From Carallia brachiata (Eukaryota; Streptophyta; Magnoliopsida; Malpighiales; Rhizophoraceae), in assembly GCA_021464245.1 (NCBI GenBank), contig JADCRB010000041.1, forward strand, positions 1,827,656 through 1,891,655: 64,000 nucleotides of DNA, written 5' to 3'. Under the pieces are notes generated by a model. That model searched no databases, had not been told where the DNA came from, and worked only from the letters and a program-made list of their open reading frames with translations. Positions 22,571 through 34,085 of this stretch are shown piece after piece. The position numbers and the translations under genes are program-made. Positions within the stretch are counted from its first letter, which is position 1, and every line of letters starts with the position of its first letter.

Positions 22571-22877
22571 AAGGAAGAGATTATAGCAGGTAATAGTTAT
22601 GTAGAGCATGATAGATTTATGTAAGTTAAAAATGGACTAAAATTGCAGAAGACAATTATTTTCAAATGAAGCCTGCGCCAAGAAGTAGCGCAGTACTTAC
22701 TTTGAAACACACACAAACAAGACCACTTACATAGTTCCTAGGCTGAGTAGAGATAATTAATTGTACGTCTCAACTACAATGCTAGTGTCATCAAAACTAC
22801 ACACAAAAGAGATAAATTTGCTAACTTGGGGAAGAGCAAATGCATGGCATGGCATCCACTTTGGAGCACCCTTGTTA

Positions 22878-25800
22878 TCATGGTAACCATCCTGACATAT
22901 AGCTGCTCCCACTTGGGCCAGCAGTGACTGCTGATATCGGATCAGCAGGTTGATATCTGCAATTCGGATCAATCCAACGTTTTATTGACTGAGCATAAAC
23001 TGAAAAATCTCGCGCTGTCTGGAGATAGAATTTGCATACCCAATTTGTAATGTGGGTTCACAATCCAGTGGATGGAAGAAAGCATCAGCCTGAGGTTGAG
23101 CCTGTTGGCGGCAATAACCAACTTCTTCTGCACATGGTTGTAATTGGAGTGCATTTACTTGGTATCCTTCCATTAACTGCAAAGCACACCAGCCAACTCA
23201 ATCATTTTCATTCTTTTGCACAGGAAGATTTATTAGTTGTATATATGCCATGTGTTTGTGGGTTTTTTTAAGTTGGTCAGTATTTGTGTGATGATTAAGG
23301 AGGCAATAAGGTTAAAAAATGTTGGACACGAGAAATAGACATCAGTGAATACCGACCTACAAATATATAATCATGTTAGTTATAGTTTTTGTCTTTTTAT
23401 GCATAATGATAAAAAATTATAATTAAATAAGATGGACTCATGTTCAAACTGTATTTATTTCTCGTATCTATATAATAAAATTAAATAAGTTGTATAGGTG
23501 TTGCCCTTGCAACTGGAAGGCTAAATAAACACAAATAATGTGAAACCTACCCTTTGTTTCAAGGCATTATTTGCTTCGTTCAGCAGCTGCTCCTGAACGC
23601 AGTGATGAGTGAGACGAAATTTCATACGGATGAAAAGAAAGCGTTTAATGTCCAAATTACCTTACGTTGAAGATCAGCGAGCTGATCCAGCATGTATTGA
23701 GTCTGCAAAACAGCCATAAATATCAATACAAAAATATTGTTCCCACACTGTAATATCTCGCGTTTAGAAAACTCAACAATAGTTGAAGTGACAGTAATTT
23801 CAACTAACTGAGGCTTTTGGATCCCTCTCTCAACTCCAAAGGACAAAAAAAAAATAAAATAAAAAAATCTCACATTTAGCTTATAGACAGTTTTAAATTA
23901 ATTGGACTAACAGCATGTGACGCATATCTAAGTAAATAATTGTTTGAGAAATTACTCGAGTTGATCTGATCTGCTTCAATGAGGAATCCAGTTGTCTTTC
24001 AAGTGACTCAAGATCTTTGCTGCTTAGATGGCCAAGATCTTCTCCCAGAACATTCCTGCTACAACAACAATGGCTGATTTTAAACAATGGTATAAATCAA
24101 TTCCTCCGATGACTTTCAAGCATTGAAGAGCTTAATGAGAATGCACTTGACTGACCTTTGGTGCCTTTGGAGGGCTTCATAGCGTGCTTTAAGCTTCAGA
24201 TATTCCTGTTGGCTACTTAGCTCCTGCAGTCACAGCAGCAAACTCCATTCAAGGCATGGATCAACTCAAAATTGATTCTACTTATGCAGCCCAGACGACT
24301 ATTGAATGGCAATGACATGGTGTTTATCCCCCATAAGGGTCCATAACTTACTATCTAATCTAATATCAAGTTGCCTAAACATGTGGAGCTCCACATATAA
24401 ACTTTGACATAATTTTTTAGTACCAGGCTGCACCCGATTGTAGTTGTGTTACACTAGACTGGTGATTGATGTAGGTGGCATGCATCATGTGAGAAGTGCA
24501 TCAAATTAAAATGTAGGTACAAAAGCAAACCATGGTATCTAAGAGCGTAATTTGAATCTCCCATAGCTCAGAGTATCTTTTCTTTTTCCCCTCCATTTTA
24601 GTTTACTATCAAATCCATGAAAATATAATTGTTAAAGTTAGTAAACTTAGGCTTTTCTTAATTATAAAATGGAAAGAACAGACCAAAATCATTCTTAATT
24701 TTAATCACGAGGAACCTCGTATTTAGCGGATAACCTCAAACCCACAAGAATCACATATATATATGACTTAAATCGTGAGTCGAAATCTAGACAATTGATC
24801 TAATCATGAAAAGACAATATGATTATTTAAATTAATGTTGTAAAAATCAGACCGAACCGACAGATTTAACTGGTGACCGACCAGACTTCCGGTTTAATTT
24901 AAAATCGATTCTTGACCAATTTGAGAACCAGTTAAACCCGATAAAAAACCAATCAAAACCAATAAAAACTGGACTGATTGGACTGACTAAGCTGGATGAA
25001 AAAATTAAAAATTAGCTCCAAATTTTATTTAAATTATAATTTAAGTCTAAGTTTTATATAAAATGTTCAATTTAGTCCTAAATATTATCAAAACTTTCAA
25101 TTTTATCCTTACAACTAAAAATTAATACACAATCACCATTTATAAATATTATTTTTCAATCAATTTTATAAATATATATTTATTAATAAATATCGGCTTT
25201 ATTAGTGCAATTACCGGTTAAGTTAATTGGACCGGTTTAACATTGACCCACTAATTATTCCAGTTCAATGACCGGTCTAATTATGAAAACCTTGATTTAA
25301 ACTTAATTAATTATTGTAGCAGTCTAGTGTTTTTTTTTTTTTCCACGACACCCCATGTGGCTTCGAAAAAAAAAAAGGTACATTCACTTCTCACCAAAAA
25401 GAAATTATATTAAAAAATCTCCATAAAATTTTCCAAAATAAAACATGGATAAAATGTTAAAGAAGTAAAGTATTTGCAAATTTTAAAGTCATCAAGGGTT
25501 GTTCTGTTAACTGATTTCTTTGAATCTAAAAAACATGACAAGTATGATCTTTGAAACCCCTAAAAGCTAAAACTCTACTTCCCCTTTAAATCCAAAGTTA
25601 ATAGGGTGAAAGGCCATATCCCTTAAAATCTATCACCTCAAACCGAATTCAATGTGTTAAAAAAATGTTAACATTTTGCTATCTTCCCAACATCAAGTGC
25701 TTGACTTCTTCCAATATACCCTGGTCAAAACATAGACCTTAACCAAGGTTACTAATAATGGCGAGACTTGCATATTCAACGGATGCCTAAGAGTTCTAAA

Positions 25801-28370
25801 TAGCACTGACCATTCCTTGTAATCCTCTTGCTATTAGCTAATCTCCAGCAGACAAAAGATGGATTGGAAAGACAGAAGGGAAGAGGAGAAAACAATACCA
25901 GGGCCTCCCTGGCAGACACATTCGGCTCTGGTGCTCCATAGTTGCATTTTTGGTATCTCTCAAGTGTTTTAGGCAAGCTGAACAATGGTAACATTAAAAA
26001 TCCAGTAATATGAAAGAGAGGACAGCATAAAACACAGCAAATACAAGCAAGTATGGATGTACAATGACAAATGCCATGCCAGACCCATGAATAGGATATA
26101 TAATTTGAGTGATTATGTACATTTGTTTTTTTTAAAGCAATGGGCAACAATATATTTCAGAAGCTGATTCAGTTTAGTCAAAAAGGGGAAAAAAAAAAAA
26201 AAAAAAAAACAGAAGAAGGCAAGTTAAATAAAAAATGCCATTATGAAAATTATTCATTTTACTTTCTGATTTTGAAAAAAAAATAAAAAATCGTTTATAG
26301 GGCTGAAAATTAAAGTAAACTTAACAATACTTATACACTAAACTACACAAAAGAGAGTAAAATAATAAAATGGCCTTTTCCTCTCTTTTTCTAATTTCTA
26401 AACAAGAAAAAGAGTCGGAGAAAGAAGAGAAAAGTTTGAAAAAATTAAATTAAATAAAAGATGCTTGTAAGCTATCAAAAATTTTAATGGGTGAGTGGGG
26501 ATTATTGTGATTAATAGTCTAAAGCCAATCATTATGCATTGTAAACAGAAATTAAGCCCTAAAAATTTGTGTAATCTCCTAATCAAGAAAAAAAGATATC
26601 ATTGCAACTTTACCAAAACCAACAAGAATCCGAACATCTAATGGATGTCAGTGCTGATCACTTACTCTCATTTACGGACTTCAAAACCCATTATAGTCAG
26701 TCTAATTTCAGATCTGTCTGAAAGAAAACCGTTTTAACTAGGACCAAAAAAAGAGAAAAAGCAAAAAAAAAAAAACCCTAAATTCTTGGAATGACCAAAA
26801 CCCTAAAATGTCTCTCATCCACTTCACTGATCTCTGGAAACATAACCCCCTTTCCTGTATTGTACACTTGTGTGTGTGTGTGTAAGAGAGAGAGAAAGAG
26901 AGAGAGAGAGATGGTCCAATGGAAAGAATGGAAGCTCTAATCGGACAGGAGGAAAGAAGCAATCTTGAAGACGAGTACTCTCAAGAATAGAAAAGGGGAT
27001 ACCTTTGATTGACCAAAATGTCTTTGAGAACATAGGGAAGAGAGTATGAAACATCTAATCTTCAGTTCTTCAAAATTTTTGAAAAATTTGATTGAGATTC
27101 ACAGAACAAAATTGAATCTTGTAAACAAAAGAATTGATCTGGGAAAAGAAAGTGCAATCAGTTGAAGGAAACCCTAAGGCAGAAACTTAAGAGAGAGAGA
27201 GAGAGAGAGAATTTTGAAGAATTGGAAAATTATTGGATCAAAACTAAAACAACCCATTATTTTTTTTTTTTGGCATTTAACAAACAAAATTAACAAAAGT
27301 CTTACAACAAATTTTTTTAAAAGAATGAATTTAGCTAGGGAAAATGAGAGGGAAAAAATTGACAAAAAGAGAGAAACCAGAAAGTGAAATGGTTCAAAGT
27401 ACTGGCAGGCTTAGCTAGGAAATGAGAGGCAGCCAAACCCTCAGTAGTTGCTCCAAAATAATCAAAACGAAGCCTAAAAGACAGCTGCTTTTGCTTGTTT
27501 AATTAAGAAGAAAGCTCCAAACATGAGAGAGCTTCATCGACTCAAGTGAAGTGCTCCAAAAGCAATCCATCAGATATCAGACTTTTATTTTATAAGCAAG
27601 AAAATATCATCACAAAAATGGAAAATTGAACAGAAAAGGAAAAGTATAATAAAAAGCAAAAATGACTTTGTTGTTGGATAGGAGTTGGGGTGTTGTTGGC
27701 ATAAAACTAAGAAGAAGAAGAAGAAGGAAATTGAAAAAGAGTCATTAAAACAGTAAATTTCCTTTTCTCTTTCTTTAAGGTTTTTTTTTTTAAAGTTGCA
27801 GATCTAACACCAATTCCAACACCAAAAAAACTCAACCTGCCATAAACACCAAGACATTCACAGAAATGGCAAACCTCGCCAGACATAAAAAAAACTACTT
27901 TTGTGTTTCGTTATTCTTTCATAGTGTTTTTTTTTTCTTCTTTCTACTCCTCGTTGCTAAGCCAACCCCAGAAACAGCAAAGATCAACTATCAAAGCTCT
28001 CAAGATCAAGAGTCAGATTTCAAAACAAGGAAAAAAAGGGGCAGCAAATAAAAGAAAAAAAAAAAGGAGAATCTAGCTATGAGAGAGAGGGAGATAGAAA
28101 AAAAAGGAGAAGCTTTTTTGATGTGTTGGGGGCACAAGGTTTGGTTGTTTTGGTGATATACATATATATATGTATATATATATACCTTGAACTACTGCAA
28201 AACTCGTACAGCTTTCCTCTATTGGAGAAGATGATGAGAGCAACCTCTGCATCACACAGAACGGAAAGCTCATAGGCTTTCTTCAAAAGCCCATTTCTTC
28301 TCTTTGCAAAGGTCACTTGCCTGTTAATCTTGTTCTCAATCCTCTTCAACTCAACTCTACCTCTCCCCAT
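22878..28370 (-). CDS. SEP3: SEPALLATA3-like MADS-box transcription factor
   Basis: Eight coding exons on the minus strand: 28186-28370, 25899-25977, 24156-24223, 23956-24055, 23661-23702, 23551-23592, 23040-23176, 22878-22956. All junctions are GT-AG and in frame; the product is 243 residues. Exon 1 gives the MADS domain (1-60) with [18 protein letters not shown]. The I region then the K box (about 88-172) contain [54 protein letters not shown] and [14 protein letters not shown]. The C terminus has the SEP motifs [16 protein letters not shown] and ends MSGWLP. The phrase GAPEPNV and the C-terminal motifs favour SEP3 over SEP1/2/4. SEP3 proteins form nuclear tetramers with other floral MADS proteins to specify petals, stamens, carpels and meristem determinacy. 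Introns 1 (2.2 kb) and 2 (1.7 kb) are large; intron 1 has GA repeats. Confidence 0.96.
24838..25293. mobile_element. Foldback MITE in SEP3 intron 2
   Basis: Inverted ends: the left side reads AAAAATCAGACCGAACCGAC and the right side in reverse reads TTTTCATAATTAGACCGGTC. Both continue with ACTGG and AAACCGG-type units. The GACCGGTTTAAC motifs recur several times, and an AT-rich core lies between. It sits in intron 2 of the SEP3-like gene in an old, diverged state. Exact ends and target duplication are uncertain. Confidence 0.65.
26869..26911. repeat. TG/GA microsatellite in SEP3 intron 1
   Basis: A short (TG)n run is followed by a GA-rich run. A further pure (GA)n lies at 27191-27209. GA repeats are targets of plant BASIC PENTACYSTEINE (GAGA-binding) proteins and are common in first introns of floral MADS genes; function here is inference. 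Confidence 0.7.
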
Positions 28371-28900
28371 TTTTTTTCCCTTAATTCTTTCTTTATTCCT
28401 TTAATTTGGTTAATTTTGCTGCTCTTTTTCAAAGATTTTTTGCACCCAACAATTCTTCACCCATCAAAAGCCTCTCTTGCTTTTGCAAAAATTTTTGTGA
28501 ATTAGTGAGCTCGTTGGACTTGGACCCCTTATTTATATGCTCTCTCCACCACTTCCACCTCTAGCTCTAGCTCTCTAGATATATGCTTATCAATTGCAAT
28601 TTATCAGAATCTCACTGCAATGATAAACATTAAAAAAGAAAAAGAAAAAGAAAAAGAAAACAATGGTAAAACATGAAACCCCATAAAACAAAAAAGAAAA
28701 AGGAAAAGAAAAAAAGTGGATTTGTTCTGTTTCAAAGCTGTATTTCATTCTTCAGATGAAAGGGGTTTCTGATCGGACGGTGAAGGAAAAATGATTAGAG
28801 AACAAGGTGAAAATTAAAACAGAATTATAAAAAAAAGAGAGAGAGAGAAAAAAAAAGATGGCATTAAATGCAAAGTAAAAAATTACATTTCTGAAAGAAA

Positions 28901-29073
28901 AAATGTCTGAATTACTGTCTGAATATAATTAGGTGAATTTTATGTGCAACCGACCGAATTGTATATGCAACTAATTATAAGAAGAAAAGTGTTTCTTATA
29001 TTTAGTTGCATATGCAATTCGATCGATTGCACATTAAATTTGATTGGTTGTATTCAGGTAGTAAATCAGACAT
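28901..29073. mobile_element. Near-perfect hairpin MITE upstream of SEP3
   Basis: The arms ATGTCTGAATTACTGTCTGAA and its partner (reverse reading ATGTCTGATTTACTACCTGA) pair over about 80 bp with few mismatches. The pairing continues through GTGCAACCGACCGAATTG and TATATGCAACTAAT to an 8-10 bp loop near 28985-28997. It lies about 530-700 bp upstream of the SEP3 start codon. A relative is at 32776-32943. Confidence 0.75.
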
Positions 29074-30576
29074 ATTTTTTTTTGAAAATGTAACAGTAAT
29101 CAAATGCAAAAGCAGTAAAAGGACAAAAAAAAAAAAGCTAAATGACACGTGTCGAACGATGAAGTGAAAGGCCCTGATAATCCACCTGATATTTTTTATT
29201 TTTTTTTTTTATGGGTTCCCCTGGAGACGAGTTCGAGCAATCATGTAACCTAACCTTAAAGATGGTGAGCCTTTCGCGTGCTCCTCTCCATTTTACGCTA
29301 ATATCCACACAAGCACACAGGGGCTTTTACTGTTCTGCCTCCCAAACCTAGTCACATTGATTGTACTGTTCTGCCCCTTTTATCTCGGAGAACAAATATG
29401 CTTTTTAGCAAGGTTTGAGTTTCTAGTAAATACGTAATAATTTAAATTGTTAAATTATAATAAGTATATTAAATTTTAAAAAAATAAATTATTAAATAAA
29501 TTATATACTTTTTACATGTTTCACAAAACGTATTAACGTAATCAAACTCATTCAAGAAAGAATTAGCTGATGCAAGATAAAAAATTGCAGGGAAAACCAC
29601 CTACTATTAGTTTAATGGTAACACAATAGCATAGTTTCCCGATCAATTTTCTTTAGTTGTATTATATATTTCAAGTACGAGCACAACACTCAAGGTCGTA
29701 CTAACAAGTCGTAATTTGTCTGAAAGAATCAGGGAAAAAGGAAAAAATTGCGCCGGCATTTACCTGATTTCACCGATATATATGGATTTGGTTTGTACAC
29801 AATTTACCATTTAGTGAAGAAATGTAAACCAAATTAAGAGCAGAAAATCGTAAAAGACTGGAATTATACTCTTGATCTTTAAAATTTACAACGAGCCGTA
29901 TGATTAATGTCATCTGGGCCAATTTCAAGCTTTCGGATTTTGATTTTCCGTTTGGAGATTCGAAATTCAATAAATTAACTGAATAATTAGAAAAAGTTGT
30001 ATAATTGGATCAGAAAACAAATGCAATTGTTGGGGAGCAATGCAATTTTTTTACTTTTTGATGAATCAGTAGATGAATTTGCATTAATAAGTAGAATATA
30101 TACAAACAAAGGGTAGTATGACAAATCCCTTTTGCCAAAAACAGTTTCAACTGGAGACTCAAAATTATACTATGAAATCAGAACGGCGGAGCAATGAAAT
30201 TGTCTATCCCTTTTTCTTTATTCCTCGGTTTCACACAAATTAGAGAAAGAACAATAGGGAAACAGTCCTGCGCATTACCAAGAAGTAATCCCTTATTGTT
30301 TGCCTATAAATTACCAAGAAAAAATTGCAGCACACTAATGTCAGGACTTTCCATAACCAATGCCATGATAGGCACCGTATCCCCTCTAGGTTAGATACTA
30401 AAATTTTGAGAAATGATTCCTAGGTTCAATAGAACAATTATACATACATGAGGAGAAACTTGGACTCTGTTCTTAATTAAAAAGAAAAATTGTTCCTAGA
30501 ATCAAACACGATTTTTTCTTATATTGCCGAGACATGAACATGTCGAGGATTTTTTTTTTTTTGGGGGGGGGTGTTT
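29074..30576. other. Gene-poor region upstream of SEP3
   Basis: No gene is supported. A patch at 29100-29400 has higher GC and includes GACACGTGTC at about 29142-29151, a palindromic G-box/ABRE-like site. The rest is AT-rich with a further AT MITE-like block around 29420-29540. Confidence 0.4.
29142..29151. promoter_or_regulatory. Palindromic G-box GACACGTGTC
   Basis: A 10-bp palindrome with a CACGTG core, about 775 bp upstream of the SEP3-like start codon. It is a candidate site for bHLH or bZIP proteins, called on motif alone. Confidence 0.4.
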
Positions 30577-30592
30577 GTTTTGGGATGAACTC

Positions 30593-30980
30593 TTTTTTTT
30601 TTTTTAACGGCAAATTGTGAAATTTATTGATTATGAAGAGTCAATACATAAAATTCGATAGAAGCATTCTGGGAGTTGCTAACTCAGTCTAGGAGACATA
30701 TGCCTTTCCTAGACTGTGTAACAAATCTAACAGCCACAAGTTGGCACCTCTAGATACGAAAGTATAAAAGCATTGATAGAGAGATCCAAATCCTTCGGGA
30801 TGGGAGCAAATTCCCACGGCCATTCGTCTGGGTCTGCGAGCAAAGCTTCATGTATCACTCTGGAATCTTTCTCAATTGTTATATTACTGGTGCCTATGAA
30901 ACGTGCTAGGAGAGCAGCGTTGAGAACTGCCGTGGCTTCCCCCATCAAGGGTGATCTGGTTTTCCATCTCTTGGTTGTTC
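30593..30980 (-). mobile_element. 5'-truncated LINE (L1) with RNase H fragment
   Basis: Identical 16-bp repeats GTTTTGGGATGAACTC (30577-30592 and 30981-30996) flank 388 bp that begin on the plus strand with poly-T, the 3' poly-A tail of a minus-strand insertion. The minus strand encodes a fragment (30727-30948) with GEATAVLNAALLAR and DSRVIHEALL, the pattern of the plant LINE RNase H-like domain (RVT_3). It ends at a normal stop before the tail. Only the 3' end of the element was inserted, as usual for target-primed reverse transcription. Confidence 0.85.
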
Positions 30981-30996
30981 GTTTTGGGATGAACTC

Positions 30997-32775
30997 CTAG
31001 CAACTGGTGGTCATGTGCTAAAAAGGATTTGCTGCTTACTATAGTTATGGAAGGCTTCTGGTGACTTGCTGAAAAAAATGATCAAACCATAACACCTTTG
31101 TTTTTGGTCCTCCCTTTTTCTCCTGGCATTTGTCACTGCCATTTATAGATGCTTACTTACACTCAAATTTTGGAGGCACATTTTCATTTTTTTTTTTCCC
31201 CTTAACAAGCCTAGTTTTCCATGAAGGGTTAGATCATCTAGATGTAGGTACATGTTGGAAATCACAAATCACTACTCAAATGAAAATTTTTTCTTTTCTT
31301 TTTTTCTTTTTTTTTGCAATCTGCTGTCAATTTATGCACACTGTATTAAATTTTTTTAATAGTTTGATCAAGGACAAATCACAAACTAAAAAATAAAAGT
31401 TCTAAACAAGAAATTATCTGTTTCTGACTTGATCATATAAATTAAATAAAGATCAAACCTTAATGAAAAAGTTTGAGAGCACAAAGCACGTACCGACTTT
31501 TGAATTAGGACGAGGGAATTCACCAAGATGAAATTAGGTTAAGATAGATATATGAACATTCAATTTTTTTATTCATTTCATTTTGTTTGGTAAAACAAGA
31601 ATGGCTGTTTGATTTTTTTTTAATTTTTGTTATCTTGAAGGAGTGTTCACAACTACAAGAGAAAGAGGTAAATAGGTGAGGACTGGAAGGCATTTGAACC
31701 CTCGCTCACTGCAATGGGATACACACCTCATGACTGTTTGTATGTTACAAGTATGTGAAATTGCTGCCACAGAGGAAATTATACCAACATCTATATCTCT
31801 CTTAAGTCTCAACGAAACTATTCTTTTATCAGGACAATATGGAACTCATTGAGAATCCAATTTATTGGTAATCTACAGCCAATCATTTCAAATGTATGTA
31901 GTCTTTCCAATCTATCGCATGGTTGAATTAATAATACCGGGTTATGTTAAAAATGTTTTAACAATTTTTTCATTGTTAAAGCATTCGACGGCTTGAAGCC
32001 TTGAACATAAGGGATTTGAAAGAGACATGACCTAGTATTAGGCAGGAAGATTTTTCTAGAATTCAACAACTGATGATGTAATTTTGGTTATTTTTATTTT
32101 ATAGTTTATTTAGCTGGTTTTAAGATATTTTAGCTAATTTGAGTTAAAATATTACCGAGGTGCAAATTTAGGTGATTAATTAATTAATTAATTAATTAAT
32201 TTCCTTATTAATTGATATTTTTTAGGGTTTGAGAACTAGCATGAACATGGTCTTAACTGCCTCACTGCATCGGGGCCATCCAAGAGGCCCTGTCCGTCTA
32301 ACTTTTTTTCTTTTTTGAATAACACGATAGTGATGTTATTAGCTTAATTAAGCAAAAGTTTAGGTACAAAGCAATGGAATACCCCTAACATATCCTCCGC
32401 AGTCTCCTATACAAAAGAATTCCCCAAAATCCTACATAGAATATATCCCTTGTTGCCCTTGTACACAATCAGAGGTGGCAAACTAATCATATTGGATTCG
32501 AGTCGGATTGTTTCAGGTCATAAGCATCAGGACATAGACAATGGCACTCCTCCCATCCAACTAGCTCCAGCAAAGAGAGGCCCTCCTCCGTTCTAACAAA
32601 TATCTGGAGAGTAACTGAATTTGCATAAATTTCAAATTAAGAATATTAATAGAGGAGCTGCATACTAAAAAAGAATGACAAAGGACTCGGAAGAACTTTC
32701 AAAGAATGTCACTATAGCTGTAAAGCGTTTAATATTTAGAGAATGAGTCCCGTTACATCTCCAGAAGAAATGTTG
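30997..32775. other. Gene-poor region
   Basis: No gene is supported. A (TTAA)n run lies at 32174-32200. The stretch 32290-32470 (TAACACGATAGTGATGTTATTAG followed by CAAAGCAATGGAATACCCC-like sequence) may be a LINE or LTR-element 3' remnant but has no coding evidence. Confidence 0.4.
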
Positions 32776-32943
32776 TTTGAGAAAATGGCCGAATGCAACT
32801 AGTTGGCTTCAATGTGCAATTAATTGCATCCAGTGTGTAATGAAATAGAAAAAGAAAAAATGATTATCATTTCTTTACACACTAAATACAACTGATTGCA
32901 TATTAAATTTGATCAGTTGTATTCGGACGTTTTCTCAAACTCA
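32776..32943. mobile_element. Hairpin MITE, second copy
   Basis: The left arm TTTGAGAAAATGGCCGAATG and the right arm, which reads TTTGAGAAAACGTCCGAATA in reverse, pair along about 70 bp. TGCAATTAATTGCATCCAGTG-type sequence follows and the loop is AAAGAAAAAATG near 32852-32863. Arm motifs (TTGCATATTAAATTTGAT, GTTGTATTC) are shared with the hairpin at 28901-29073. Confidence 0.7.
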
Positions 32944-33889
32944 TTTTTATCCAAAAATATACTTTTTTTCCTTAGAGAATAAAGACATAAAAAAGTTGGA
33001 TAAAAAAAGAGGTAATCCTAAACGCTAAATGGAGTTATTGTTGAAATGAGAGCAAAGCTACATGGACCACTTCCCCCTGTTCTGATTGCGACTGCCGACC
33101 ACCCACTGTGGCTCTATTTCCCACGCCTTCAATCACCGATCGCTGGCGGGCCAACTAGGCAGATGGCTTACTATCAATCTATTAAAGTTGCAAGCAGAGT
33201 CTCACAGTACTATTAGTACAGTGGATATAAGCGTTTACAATTTAATTAATTAAATTAAAATATTATATCTATTCTCTAATTGAATTATGTAAATTCGAAA
33301 ACAGTTCTCAAACTAAAAATTTGATTAACTAAAATTTAGATAATCGAAAACTTTTGTTTAGTTTCAATTAATTGTTCGGTTAACGAAGTGTAATAATAAA
33401 AAAAATAAAAGTTATAATTTAAATGTAAAATTTTTTTTTGATATAATCTTTGAAAAGAAATTTATAGTTATCAATAAATATAAGATAAATAAGTGATTAT
33501 TGAAAATATAATAATTAGTATTAAATTTGTTTGATACTGATTATTATATTGGTAATATTTTTTCTTATTATTAGAAAAAAATATAAATATATATCCAAAA
33601 TTATATTTTAGGTCGATTCGGTTAATTACGATTTTTTAATATTCAAAATTGAAACCAAACTGAATATTTTGGTTTTTATTTAATTTGGTTAATTAATTAT
33701 AAAATAGATTCAGTTAATTGAGAACTCAGTCCGGTCCAATTTTATTTTGTCGATTAACTAAAATTTTTGATTTTTTTAAACACCTCGATATGTAAGCAAA
33801 AAACAATATTGAATAAGTTTTTAAGTTTCTCATTGCTAACAAAGGTTATTAAAATGTGATTCAAAGTATAGGACTTTCTTATTTTGATA

Positions 33890-34085
33890 AATCAAAGTTA
33901 GATTTTATTAATGAAACTAATTAGACGTTACAAGAAGTAATAAACAAGGATGGAGAGCAAGCAAAAAGAAACAAAAGTCAGGAAATGTGATTAGATTGCT
34001 TCGTAAGTAGCTCCTTACTTTGCTAAAACATTCGCCGTGAAGTTACAGTTTCTACTAATATGATGGAATCGCCTAGTTGAATTAT
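33890..34085 (-). mobile_element. LINE RNase H remnant
   Basis: On the minus strand a short frame reads SRNCNFTANVLAK just before a stop. It matches the terminal part of plant L1 RNase H domains, where a run of the form RN-N--AD-LAK precedes the end. The rest is too decayed to read. Ends are approximate. Confidence 0.45.

Noticed and set aside
23032..23271. Plus-strand open frame over SEP3 exon 7
   Set aside because: Shadow of the conserved minus-strand SEP3 coding exon.
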